This document shows positions 1 to 7,180 of a DNA stretch of 64,000 bases, piece after piece; position 1 is the first letter of the stretch, and every line of letters begins with the position of its first letter. The stretch comes from Halobellus captivus (GTDB lineage Archaea > Halobacteriota > Halobacteria > Halobacteriales > Haloferacaceae), in contig NZ_RDQE01000009.1 of NCBI RefSeq assembly GCF_003697845.1, forward strand, positions 1 through 64,000. The letters are read 5' to 3'. The notes beneath the pieces were generated by a model that was given only the letters and a program-made list of their open reading frames with translations, was not told the DNA's origin and made no database searches. The position numbers were made by a program, and so were the translations under genes.

Positions 1-102
1 GGAGTCCGGTCTCCCCGGCGACCCGGATGACACCGAACGTCCACGGCTCACATCAGATCTCCTCTTACGCCGGAGCGCAGGGGGCGAAATCCTCATGGCG
101 TC

Positions 103-151
103 GAGTCGGGATGTCCCGACTCAGCGAAACCGGGCCGAGTTGAACGGCCCG
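103..151. other. Two adjacent stem-loops
   Basis: Positions 103-111 (gagtcggga) and 114-122 (tcccgactc) are perfect complements with a 2-base loop. Positions 131-136 (cgggcc) and 146-151 (ggcccg) form a second stem with a 9-base loop. They could end a transcript entering from the left or act in the tbp upstream region; no T-tract follows, so a terminator role is only a guess. Confidence 0.4.
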
Positions 152-193
152 AGTTCGCGATGCGTTCTTCGCGTTTCGTCCGAACCGGGGTAG

Positions 194-306
194 ACATTTA
201 ACCCCGTCGGAACGCGTCGACCGGCCACGTGGGCGGCCGGCCGCTGCCCCCACGCCGGGGGCGCTTCGCATTCCATTCGAATCGCGGTGTACACTTAACC
301 CCGTCG
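194..306. repeat. Repeated 16-base motif upstream of tbp
   Basis: acatttaaccccgtcg at 194-209 recurs as acacttaaccccgtcg at 291-306, one mismatch and 97 bases apart, each followed about 20 bases later by a 'gccacgt' sequence (positions about 223-230 and 317-323). Both sit 5' of tbp. They may be duplicated promoter or regulator sites; the core 'ttta/ctta' resembles a weak TATA box. Confidence 0.4.
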
Positions 307-540
307 AACCGAACCCGCCACGTCATGCGGTTTCATGGGACGGATAACCGAGGAGATGGCAAACCGACGACGGATCACCGGAGCGTTCGAGCCCGTATCG
401 AGTCCGTCGCCGGTCCCGATCACGAACACGGTCCGATCCGATCGTCAGCCGTCGTGTACGGGACCGCGTCGTGGTGTGCATACCGGCCCGTAGCGTGTCA
501 CCTCACGCTTCGGCTCCCGGGGGTACCGCGCACCGGGCCG

Positions 541-584
541 TTTATACCACGGGCGTTTATAAGGGAGGGGGCCACATATAAAAG
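541..584 (+). promoter_or_regulatory. tbp promoter with three TATA-like elements
   Basis: tttatacc at 541-548, tttataag at 556-563 and catataaaag at 575-584 are stacked within 45 bases before the tbp ATG at 591. The middle one is about 31 bases before the start codon and would give a leaderless or nearly leaderless transcript. The third is too close to the ATG to be the TATA box of that start and may bind TBP competitively. Confidence 0.6.
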
Positions 585-590
585 CGAACG

Positions 591-1151
591 ATGACGAACC
601 CTGCAGACTCGATCGAGATCCAGAACGTAGTTGCATCGACGGGGATCGGCCAGGAGCTCGACCTGGAGGCCCTTGCGGAGGACCTCCCGGGGGCTGACTT
701 CAACCCCGACAACTTCCCCGGACTCGTCTACCGGACCCAGGAGCCGAAGGCGGCGGCACTCATCTTCCGGTCGGGCAAGATCGTCTGTACGGGCGCGAAG
801 AGCATCGACGACGTTCACGAGGCGCTCGGGATCATCTTCGAGAAGCTTCGCGGGCTCCAGATCCCCGTCGAGGAGGATCCCGACATCACGGTCCAGAACA
901 TCGTCTCGAGCGCGGACCTCGGCCACAACCTCAACCTCAACGCCCTCGCGATCGGGCTCGGGTTGGAGGACGTCGAGTACGAACCCGAGCAGTTCCCCGG
1001 CCTCGTCTACCGGATGGACGAGCCGGAGGTGGTGATCCTGTTGTTCGGCAGCGGGAAGATCGTCATCACCGGCGGGAAACGGACCGACGACGCGGAGGGA
1101 GCGGTCGAGGAGATCGTCGAACGGATCGAAGGGCTCGGCCTGCTGGGTTGA
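591..1151 (+). CDS. tbp: TATA-box-binding protein TBP
   Basis: General transcription factor that binds TATA boxes and recruits TFB and RNA polymerase. The 186-residue product has the two direct repeats of the TBP saddle, visible as 'FPGLVYR' at about residues 43-49 and again in the second half, each followed by 'SGKIV'. The first repeat begins near 'IEIQNVVAS' and the second near 'ITVQNIVSS'. Length matches archaeal TBPs and the C-terminus has the usual short tail. The ATG at 591 follows a TATA box by about 31 bases. It converges on orc1 with a 20-base gap. Haloarchaea often carry several tbp paralogues; this one next to orc1 is probably chromosomal, but which paralogue it is cannot be told from this window. 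Confidence 0.97.
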   Translation: MTNPADSIEIQNVVASTGIGQELDLEALAEDLPGADFNPDNFPGLVYRTQEPKAAALIFRSGKIVCTGAKSIDDVHEALGIIFEKLRGLQIPVEEDPDITVQNIVSSADLGHNLNLNALAIGLGLEDVEYEPEQFPGLVYRMDEPEVVILLFGSGKIVITGGKRTDDAEGAVEEIVERIEGLGLLG

Positions 1152-1171
1152 ATCGGTTCGCGGGACGTCCG

Positions 1172-2377
1172 TCAGCTGCTCGTGGAGTCCTCGACGAGTA
1201 CCTCCTTGACGACGCCGGGGTCCTCGAGGAGTTGGTGTTTGGTGTAGCTTCCTTCAGCGCTGCCGCCGCTGTGTTTCGACTGTTCGATGATGTCGAGAAA
1301 GGCGTGTTCCTTGAGTAGGTCGCGAACGCGGCGCAACGAGAGACTATCGGACCCCTCCTGTCGACAGATGTTCTCGTATATCTCGTACACCCGGCTGGTT
1401 CGAAACCCGTCGTTTCGCTCGTGTGAAAGCGAGAGCAACGCGAGAGCCTGGAGGACGTATCGCGAGTGGGGCGTCGATCCGCGGATGAGTTCCCGGAATC
1501 GATCCGTTTCGGCGCGCTCGCGCGCCTGCGTGACGAACTCCTCTCTGACCGTTGGCTCGCCGTTGGCCTGAGCGATCTCGCCGGCGTACCGGAGGATGTC
1601 GATCGCCTTTCGGGCGTCCCCGTGCTCGCGGGCGGCGAGCGCGGCCGCCCGTGGGATCGTCGATGCCTCGAGGACGTCGTCGTGGAACGCGTCGGACCGG
1701 GCCTGCATGATCGCTCGAAGCTGGTTCGCGTCGTAGGGCGGAAAGACGAACTCGCGTTCACAGAGGCTCGATTTGACCCGCTCGTCCATCCGGTCTTTGT
1801 ACTGTATCTTGTTGCTGATCCCGACGACGCCGAGCTTACAGTCGGTGATCTTCCCGGCCTCTCCGGCACGGGACAGTTGCATGAGGATGGCGTCGTCGTC
1901 GAGCTTGTCGATCTCGTCGAGGATGATCAACACCACGTCGTAGCGCTGGTCAAGGATCCGCCAGAGCCGTTTGTAGTACGTCGACGTCGAGAGTCCCTTG
2001 TCCGGGACGTTGATCCCGGTCGTCTCGGGGTCGTTCACGCCTTCGGCGATGGTCTGGACGGCCTGCGTCTCGGTCGTGTCCTGTGCGCAGTCGACGTAGG
2101 CGAACGTCGCGTTGACGCCCTCCTCCCCCGCCGTCGACACCAGACGCTTGGAGACGTACTTCGCACAGAGCGACTTCCCCGTCCCGGTCTTTCCGTAGAG
2201 GAGAACGTTACTCGGACTCTGTCCGAATATCGCGGGGTTGACCGCGGTGGCCAGATCGGAGATCTCGTCGTCGCGGCCGACGATCCGGCCTTCGCCCGGG
2301 AGATGGCTTATCTCGAGGAGTTCCTTGTTGGCGAAGATCGGGTCCTCCCTCGTGAAGAGATCGTCCGCTGCGTCCAT
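1172..2377 (-). CDS. orc1: Orc1/Cdc6 replication initiator
   Basis: Origin-binding AAA+ ATPase that recognises ORB elements and loads the MCM helicase. The 401-residue product has Walker A GKTGTGKS at residues 62-69, Walker B 'LDEID' near 153-157, the AAA+ lid, and a C-terminal winged helix ('SLRRVRDLLKEHAFLDII'), in the usual order and length. The ATG at 2377 is preceded within a few bases by an ORB sequence, which suggests autoregulation of the initiator as well as origin activity. It converges with tbp; upstream is a large histidine kinase gene and then the main ORB pair. Haloarchaea carry many orc/cdc6 paralogues; association with an inverted ORB pair points to an oriC1-type chromosomal initiator. 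Confidence 0.96.
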   Translation of the reverse strand: MDAADDLFTREDPIFANKELLEISHLPGEGRIVGRDDEISDLATAVNPAIFGQSPSNVLLYGKTGTGKSLCAKYVSKRLVSTAGEEGVNATFAYVDCAQDTTETQAVQTIAEGVNDPETTGINVPDKGLSTSTYYKRLWRILDQRYDVVLIILDEIDKLDDDAILMQLSRAGEAGKITDCKLGVVGISNKIQYKDRMDERVKSSLCEREFVFPPYDANQLRAIMQARSDAFHDDVLEASTIPRAAALAAREHGDARKAIDILRYAGEIAQANGEPTVREEFVTQARERAETDRFRELIRGSTPHSRYVLQALALLSLSHERNDGFRTSRVYEIYENICRQEGSDSLSLRRVRDLLKEHAFLDIIEQSKHSGGSAEGSYTKHQLLEDPGVVKEVLVEDSTSS

Positions 2378-2379
2378 AG

Positions 2380-2405
2380 GAGAGACACCGCGTTTCCGGT
2401 GAAAT
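2380..2405 (+). promoter_or_regulatory. ORB element at the orc1 start
   Basis: Core tttccggtgaaat at 2393-2405, preceded by gagacacc, matches the two ORBs bordering the AT-rich gap at 5411-6193. It lies directly before the orc1 ATG, so binding there would cover the likely transcription start. ORB function is established for archaeal Orc1/Cdc6; autoregulation here is inference. Confidence 0.8.
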
Positions 2406-2554
2406 ACGTTCTGTTTCTCCGCCCCGACGTTCCGGGGATGAGAGAACGGAGACGAGGATGGAGCGGCCGTGATCGCGGCTTCGTCGTGACCTCCGTTCGG
2501 TCGGTACAGGAACGGTATCCGTACGAGTATTCGATCTATACACTACGTTCGAGA

Positions 2555-5410
2555 TCAGTCGTCACCACGTGCGATATCAGTGAACTCGAAGCGGGCCCCG
2601 CCGGCCTCGCTCTCGGTTACCCGGACCTCCCAGCCGTGTGCGTCGACGATCTCCTGGACGATCACGAGGCCGAATCCGGTTCCGTCCTCGCGCGTCGAGT
2701 AGCCGGACTCGAAGACCCGCTCCCGCTCGTCTTCCGGGATCCCGGGACCGTCGTCCGCAACGTAGAAACCGTCATCCAAGTCGCCGACGGTGATCGACAC
2801 CTCGCCGCCGCCGTGTTCGACGGCGTCGCCGGGCTCCGCCCGGCTGCCAGTGGAACCGTGTTCCACACTGTCGCCGGACTGCGTCCGGCTGCTCGTCGAG
2901 CCGTGCTCGACGCTGTTCCGGAACAGGTTCTCCAACAGCCGTGCGAGCCGGTTCCGGTCGGCCCGAACCGTGCGATCGACGAGGACTTCGAGCGTCGCCG
3001 CGGCGGTGTCCACGTTCGCCCAACACTCTTCGATGAGCCCGGCCAGGTCGACCGGCGCCGAATCGGTCACGTGGACTCCTTCGCGTGCTACCTGCAACAG
3101 GTCGTCGATCAACACCCCGATCCTGTCGTGTGCCTTCGCCACCGCGTCGAGATGTTCGCTGTCACACTCCGTTCGGGACAGGTCGAGATATCCCTCAGCC
3201 ACGTTCAACGGGTTCCGCAGGTCGTGGGAGACGATGCTTGCGAACTCCGCTAACTGTTCGTTCTGTCGTTCGAGCTCCCGCTGGTGCTCGATCCGACCGA
3301 GCGCGGTCGTCGTGTGTGCGGCGACGGTCTCCGCGAGCGAGACGTCGACATCGTCGAACGCGTCGGGGGCGGTCGATCCGATGAGGAGCACGCCGTGATC
3401 GTCGAGCGGGAGGACGATCTCGCTCCGGATGGACGTCTCCGGGTTGAACCGTTCGGAGATCGTCGAGATGTCGTCGTAGATCAGGGGTTGGCCCGTCTCG
3501 AACGCCTTCCAGGCGAGCCCTTCGCCGGGCGAGAACGCCGGCGGTTCACCGACGAGCTCCTCGGTCAGATCCGTCCACGCGACCGGCACCAGTTCCTCGT
3601 CGTCCTCGTCGTGGAGGTGAATGGCACTCGCCGGCATATCGAGGACGTCGTGAACGGTCTCGACGGCTATCTCGGCCGCTTTCTCGGCCGTTTCGGCTCG
3701 TACGACCGACTGTGCGGTCTCGTGTAGCGTGTTGATGACTCGCTTGTGCTGTTCCCGCCTGGTAACGTCCGTAATGAAGCCCTCCAGTTCCTCTACGTGG
3801 CCGTCGTCGTAGATCCCCTGACCGCGCTCCCACACCCACTTGACGTCCCCGTCCTTGGTGCGGATCCGGTAGGTGATCTCGAACGGTTCGCGTCCGTCGA
3901 GTGCGTCCTGTATCGAACTCCAGACCGCCGCTCGGTCGTCGGGATGGATGATCCGTTCGCCGTAGATTCCGGCCCTCTCCACCAGTTCGGAGGGCTGATA
4001 TCCCGTCAGATCCGTCACCTCACCTCGAACGTCCTCCATCGGCCACCCGGGTTTGTTGCCACACCGGTAGACCATTCCCGGGAGGTTATCCACGAGCCGT
4101 TTGAGCTGTCGTTCGCGTCGCTTGCGCTCGGTGAGGTCCCGGCCGATCCCGATGAGTCCGATCAGATCGCCGTCGAGGTCGGTCAAGCGGGATCCGGTGA
4201 ACTCGTAGGGAACGCGTTCGTCGTCCGCCGTCAGGAGCGCGGATTCGACGGTCGTCTCTCCGGTGACGAGGGCCTCCTCGATCGCGTCGGCGATCCGCTC
4301 CCGGTCGTCCTCGGGGAAGAGATCGGTCGCTCGCATCCGTCCGAGCGCTTCGTCCGTATAGCCGGTGACCGCGGCGAGGTGGTCGTTCCACCGGCGGAAC
4401 GTCCCGTCGGCGTTGATGACGTAGAAGACGTCATTGAGCGAATCGAGGGCCTGCTCGACGAAGTCGCGTTCCTCACGAAGGCTCGCTCGCACCTCGAAGG
4501 AATGGAGGACGTGAGCGATGTCGCTCCCGAGTTCGTCGAGGAGATCGCGCTCGTTCGCGTCGAAGGCGTTCGGACGATCGGCGTAGACTACCAGCACGCC
4601 GTACAGCGTGTCCCGATATTCGAGCGGGAGGGCGGCAACCGCGCGGAATCCGCGTTCGATCGCTTCCGCTTTCCACGGTTCGAATCGGGGATCCTCGGCG
4701 ATGTTCTGTGAGACGGCGATCCGCCGTTCACGGATCGCCGTCCCTGCGGGTCCCTGCCCGGTGGGGCTCTCGTCGGTGGTGATGGTGATCCCGTCGAGGT
4801 ACCCGCGTTCCATGCCCGCGGACGTTTGCGGTTCGACGCGGTTCGTTTCGGGGTCGATCTCCCCGATCCACGCGAACAGGTAGGGGTCCGATTCGCTGAA
4901 GATCTCACAGACGCGGGTTTCCACCGCCGCCCGCGAGTCCGCACGCACGATCGCCTGGTTGATGTCGCTGGCGAGTGTACGGATCCGGTCGAGTTCGGCG
5001 GCCCGCTGGCTCGTCCGATACTGCTCGACCGCGTTGGTGACGCGGTTCGCGAGGACCGTGTACTGACTCGTTCCGCTCTCCTTCTGGAGGTAGTCCGTGA
5101 CGCCGGAGGCGATCGCGTCGCTTGCGACCTCCTCGCTGCCCTTGCCCGTATAGAGAACGAAAGGGAGGCCCGGGTTCTCCTCGCGGACGGCCTCGAGGAA
5201 CTCGATACCGTTCCGACCGGGCATGTCGTAGTCGGAGACCACACAGTCGACGTCGCCGTCGGCGACGCGATCCAGTCCCTTGCTCGCGTTCGACGCGATC
5301 TCGACGTCGATCCGGTCGTCCTCGCGTTCGAGAAAGGTCGCAGCCATCTCCGCGAGCTCCGGCTCGTCATCGACGTGGAGGACACGGATGGCGTCTGGAG
5401 ATGAGCTCAT
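2555..5410 (-). CDS. Hybrid sensor histidine kinase with N-terminal receiver domain
   Basis: Cytoplasmic signalling protein of 951 residues. Order: response-regulator receiver 1-125 (LHVDDEPE; acceptor Asp about residue 60 in 'VVSDYDMPG'), GAF about 150-300, PAS about 310-420, PAS about 430-545, GAF about 560-700, HisKA (IVSHDLRNPLNV) about 715-780, HATPase 820-945 (DDGPGIP, GTGFGLVIV). No membrane segment. I chose ATG 5410: the frame stays open to 5572 but that extension runs through the ORB at 5516-5551 and is not protein-like. The N-box region carries two extra 15-residue copies of 'SVEHGST.SR...GD' (DNA 2808-2927), so 'VEHG' occurs three times. The gene sits between orc1 and the inverted ORB pair. 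Signal and partners are unknown. Confidence 0.93.
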   Translation of the reverse strand: MSSSPDAIRVLHVDDEPELAEMAATFLEREDDRIDVEIASNASKGLDRVADGDVDCVVSDYDMPGRNGIEFLEAVREENPGLPFVLYTGKGSEEVASDAIASGVTDYLQKESGTSQYTVLANRVTNAVEQYRTSQRAAELDRIRTLASDINQAIVRADSRAAVETRVCEIFSESDPYLFAWIGEIDPETNRVEPQTSAGMERGYLDGITITTDESPTGQGPAGTAIRERRIAVSQNIAEDPRFEPWKAEAIERGFRAVAALPLEYRDTLYGVLVVYADRPNAFDANERDLLDELGSDIAHVLHSFEVRASLREERDFVEQALDSLNDVFYVINADGTFRRWNDHLAAVTGYTDEALGRMRATDLFPEDDRERIADAIEEALVTGETTVESALLTADDERVPYEFTGSRLTDLDGDLIGLIGIGRDLTERKRRERQLKRLVDNLPGMVYRCGNKPGWPMEDVRGEVTDLTGYQPSELVERAGIYGERIIHPDDRAAVWSSIQDALDGREPFEITYRIRTKDGDVKWVWERGQGIYDDGHVEELEGFITDVTRREQHKRVINTLHETAQSVVRAETAEKAAEIAVETVHDVLDMPASAIHLHDEDDEELVPVAWTDLTEELVGEPPAFSPGEGLAWKAFETGQPLIYDDISTISERFNPETSIRSEIVLPLDDHGVLLIGSTAPDAFDDVDVSLAETVAAHTTTALGRIEHQRELERQNEQLAEFASIVSHDLRNPLNVAEGYLDLSRTECDSEHLDAVAKAHDRIGVLIDDLLQVAREGVHVTDSAPVDLAGLIEECWANVDTAAATLEVLVDRTVRADRNRLARLLENLFRNSVEHGSTSSRTQSGDSVEHGSTGSRAEPGDAVEHGGGEVSITVGDLDDGFYVADDGPGIPEDERERVFESGYSTREDGTGFGLVIVQEIVDAHGWEVRVTESEAGGARFEFTDIARGDD
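2808..2927 (-). repeat. 45-base tandem repeat inside the kinase N box
   Basis: The coding strand repeats a 45-base unit encoding SVEHGSTSSRTQSGD, then SVEHGSTGSRAEPGD, then a partial copy AVEHGGG. It falls exactly at the ATP-binding N box. The units are similar but not identical, so the expansion is not very recent. Confidence 0.85.
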
Positions 5411-5515
5411 GGGCCGCGTGCTTTCGGGAGATTGGGAGCCAAAACAAATAATATATGCGGCCGATCGGTCGAGTTCGCGTGCTACGGGATTCGTGTTGTG
5501 TATTTGATAGATATT

Positions 5516-5551
5516 GGGGACACACACCGGGTTTCCGGTGAAATGGGTCGG
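5516..5551 (+). promoter_or_regulatory. ORB element, left side of origin
   Basis: Core tttccggtgaaat at 5532-5544, preceded by ggggacacacaccgg and followed by gggtcg and a G/GT-rich string to about 5566. Nearly identical to the reverse complement of 6053-6086. Confidence 0.85.
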
Positions 5552-5799
5552 GCGGTGGTGGTGGGGATTCATCGGAAACGAGGTGTGGCCCCAAACGAAG
5601 GCACGAAGAGAGTCGAGTCAGACGAGACGTATCAAATCGAACGAATCAAACGGGACGGATCAAACGGAAGGAACGGAGACAGCCCGATACCGAACTACAA
5701 ACGGCAACGAAACACGAACTCGTCGTCGATCGTGAAACCGTAGAAAACGAATCGTGAGAGAAGAAACGCCAGCATCACGCTGTCAACGGCATGTCATTT

Positions 5800-5840
5800 A
5801 CACCGTACCGCTCACACCGTACCGCTCACACCGTACCGTT
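5800..5840. repeat. 14-base tandem repeat in the origin core
   Basis: acaccgtaccgctc at 5800-5813 and 5814-5827, then acaccgtaccgtt at 5828-5840. Two perfect copies and one shortened copy, inside the AT-rich gap between the inverted ORBs. Confidence 0.9.
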
Positions 5841-5953
5841 ACACCATCGACGTGAACAGATCGGGCCTTCCGCTGTATCTCACAGTATGACTACACGACG
5901 TTCGTCTAATGACTACAATTGACTCGACGAACTTTTCTCAAGTAGTATATTTA

Positions 5954-5997
5954 GTAGTACGGGTTTTCATTCGAAGTAGTACGGGTTTTCATTCGAG
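5954..5997. repeat. Perfect 22-base tandem duplication in the origin core
   Basis: Two identical adjacent 22-base units, 5954-5975 and 5976-5997, each beginning agtagtacgg and ending cattcga. It lies 56 bases left of the right ORB, in the most A+T-rich part of the gap. It could be an initiator-protein iteron or an unwinding aid. Confidence 0.9.
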
Positions 5998-6052
5998 ATA
6001 GAACCGTATATTCCAACGCTGGAAGGGAACCCACTCAAAACGACAGAGCAAA

Positions 6053-6086
6053 CGACCCCATTTCACCGGAAACACGGTGTGTCCCT
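6053..6086 (-). promoter_or_regulatory. ORB element, right side of origin
   Basis: Core atttcaccggaaa at 6060-6072 is the exact reverse complement of the left ORB core, and the flanks (cgacccc on one side, acacggtgtgtccc on the other) also match. About 515 bases separate the two cores. Confidence 0.85.
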
Positions 6087-6134
6087 CACCAACATCAGAA
6101 CGGATCCGGGTCGTCGTGTCGATTCGGTATTCGA

Positions 6135-6193
6135 TCGGAGAAGAGCGGGAGGAAAGGAAGGAAAGCGAAGAGAGAACAAAAGAGAACAGCGGA
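6135..6193 (-). terminator. Pyrimidine-rich tract after the winged-helix gene
   Basis: Read on the minus strand, the bases just past the stop of the gene at 6194-7045 are a long C/T run with several TTTT/TTTC groups (plus strand is an A/G run with aaaaga and ggaaagga). Archaeal termination is favoured by U-rich runs, so this could keep transcription out of the origin. It may equally add to strand asymmetry of the origin. Confidence 0.35.
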
Positions 6194-7045
6194 TCAGGGC
6201 TGATCTCCGACGGGGTCGTGGACCTCGTATCGAACGCCGCTTTCCCGGAGTTGCGTCGTGTGACGCGAGAGTTCGTCGGTGGACACGAGAAGTAACACGT
6301 CCAGGCCGCGAAGCGCGGCCTGCGGGACGGCATCGACCGTCCCGAAGCGGATCTCGGGATGGATCCCGGCCCGCATCGCCAGCGCGTACGCCTCTGTACC
6401 GGCTATCGCGACGAATCCCTCGTCGTTCACACGCTCGGTCACGACTTCGACGGACGGCGGTTTTTCCTCGGTCACGACCGGAACGGGGATCACGGTTACG
6501 ACGCCGGGATCGTACTCGACGACACCCTCAAACTCGGTGACACCGATCGCCTCTCCGGCCACTCCACCTGTGACGGCGACCGCAGTCGCGGACGTCTCCT
6601 CGTCAGACGATGCCTCTCCACCAGTCGACGTCTCGGCGGCCTGCTCAGCGGTCGCATGAAGGACCCCATCACGCATGGTCAGCCCGACTTCATCATCTTC
6701 AGAAACCGGATCGATGGCGATCGCGGCGTCGACGTCGACGCTTCCGAGGACGTCCTCGGACACCCGGGAGACGAACTCCGAGAGCGCGTCGGTCCGCGTG
6801 ATGAGCCAGTCGACGCCCTCCTTCGTCACCTCGTATCTCCCCCGTCCGCCTTTCTCCACGTACCCTCGCTCGACGAGCTCGCGAACGTAATCGCTCACGG
6901 CCTGCGAGGTGACTCCGAGAACCTCGGCGATCTCACCCTGGCTCACCGCCGGCTGACGGGCCGCGATCTCGACGAGCACTCGATACTTGCTGGCGTCACG
7001 CTTGTTATCGAGCACTCGCGGGGCGACGGCTCCTTCGTCGTCCAT
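6194..7045 (-). CDS. Winged-helix protein beside the origin
   Basis: A 283-residue DNA-binding protein. Residues about 18-78 form a MarR/IclR-like winged helix ('GEIAEVLGVTSQAVSDYVRE', then 'LVERGYVEKGGRGRYEVT'). The middle is a variable acidic/Ala-Thr linker (about 120-150); the C-terminal half ('VAIAGTEAYALAMRAGI', 'GLDVLLLVS') looks like an alpha/beta fold I do not recognise. Transcription runs toward the origin and stops 108 bases right of the right ORB. In Haloferax, origin-associated genes (oap) lie next to oriC1; this may be the counterpart, but I cannot confirm that. It could regulate origin-proximal genes or bind the origin itself. The ATG at 7045 is the only sensible start. Confidence 0.85.
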   Translation of the reverse strand: MDDEGAVAPRVLDNKRDASKYRVLVEIAARQPAVSQGEIAEVLGVTSQAVSDYVRELVERGYVEKGGRGRYEVTKEGVDWLITRTDALSEFVSRVSEDVLGSVDVDAAIAIDPVSEDDEVGLTMRDGVLHATAEQAAETSTGGEASSDEETSATAVAVTGGVAGEAIGVTEFEGVVEYDPGVVTVIPVPVVTEEKPPSVEVVTERVNDEGFVAIAGTEAYALAMRAGIHPEIRFGTVDAVPQAALRGLDVLLLVSTDELSRHTTQLRESGVRYEVHDPVGDQP

Positions 7046-7107
7046 AGCAACAGTCGTGGTGTTGAAAACAAGTATGTTTGGTGTTTCGGCGTTCCCGATG
7101 GCGATAC

Positions 7108-7167
7108 CACGCCGACGAAACCATCGTCACGCCGACGAAACCATCGTCACGCCGACGAAACCATCGT
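7108..7167. repeat. Three perfect 20-base tandem repeats
   Basis: cacgccgacgaaaccatcgt occurs at 7108-7127, 7128-7147 and 7148-7167 without a mismatch, then cac begins a fourth copy. It sits between the malic enzyme stop (7181) and the winged-helix start (7045), both on the minus strand, so it is in a 3' untranslated or promoter region. Confidence 0.95.
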
Positions 7168-7180
7168 CACGTCGAGAGGC

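Larger units (their letters stand above)
1..590. other. Left-edge intergenic region, no supported gene
   Basis: No frame looks convincingly coding. A plus-strand frame is open from the left edge to the TAG at about 193-195 and could be the C-terminal tail of a gene that starts outside the window, but I cannot support it. The stretch holds two stem-loops, a pair of similar 16-base motifs and the tbp promoter, all listed separately. Confidence 0.5.
5411..6193. other. Candidate replication origin (oriC1-type)
   Basis: A 783-base gap without a gene, visibly richer in A+T than the rest of the window, bounded inside by two near-identical ORB elements in inverted orientation (5516-5551 and 6053-6086), both with the G-rich end facing the AT-rich core. 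The core holds small tandem repeats (5800-5840 and 5954-5997) and would serve as the DNA unwinding element. orc1 lies 3 kb to the left with a third ORB. This arrangement is that of experimentally studied haloarchaeal oriC1 origins; activity here is inferred. Confidence 0.85.
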
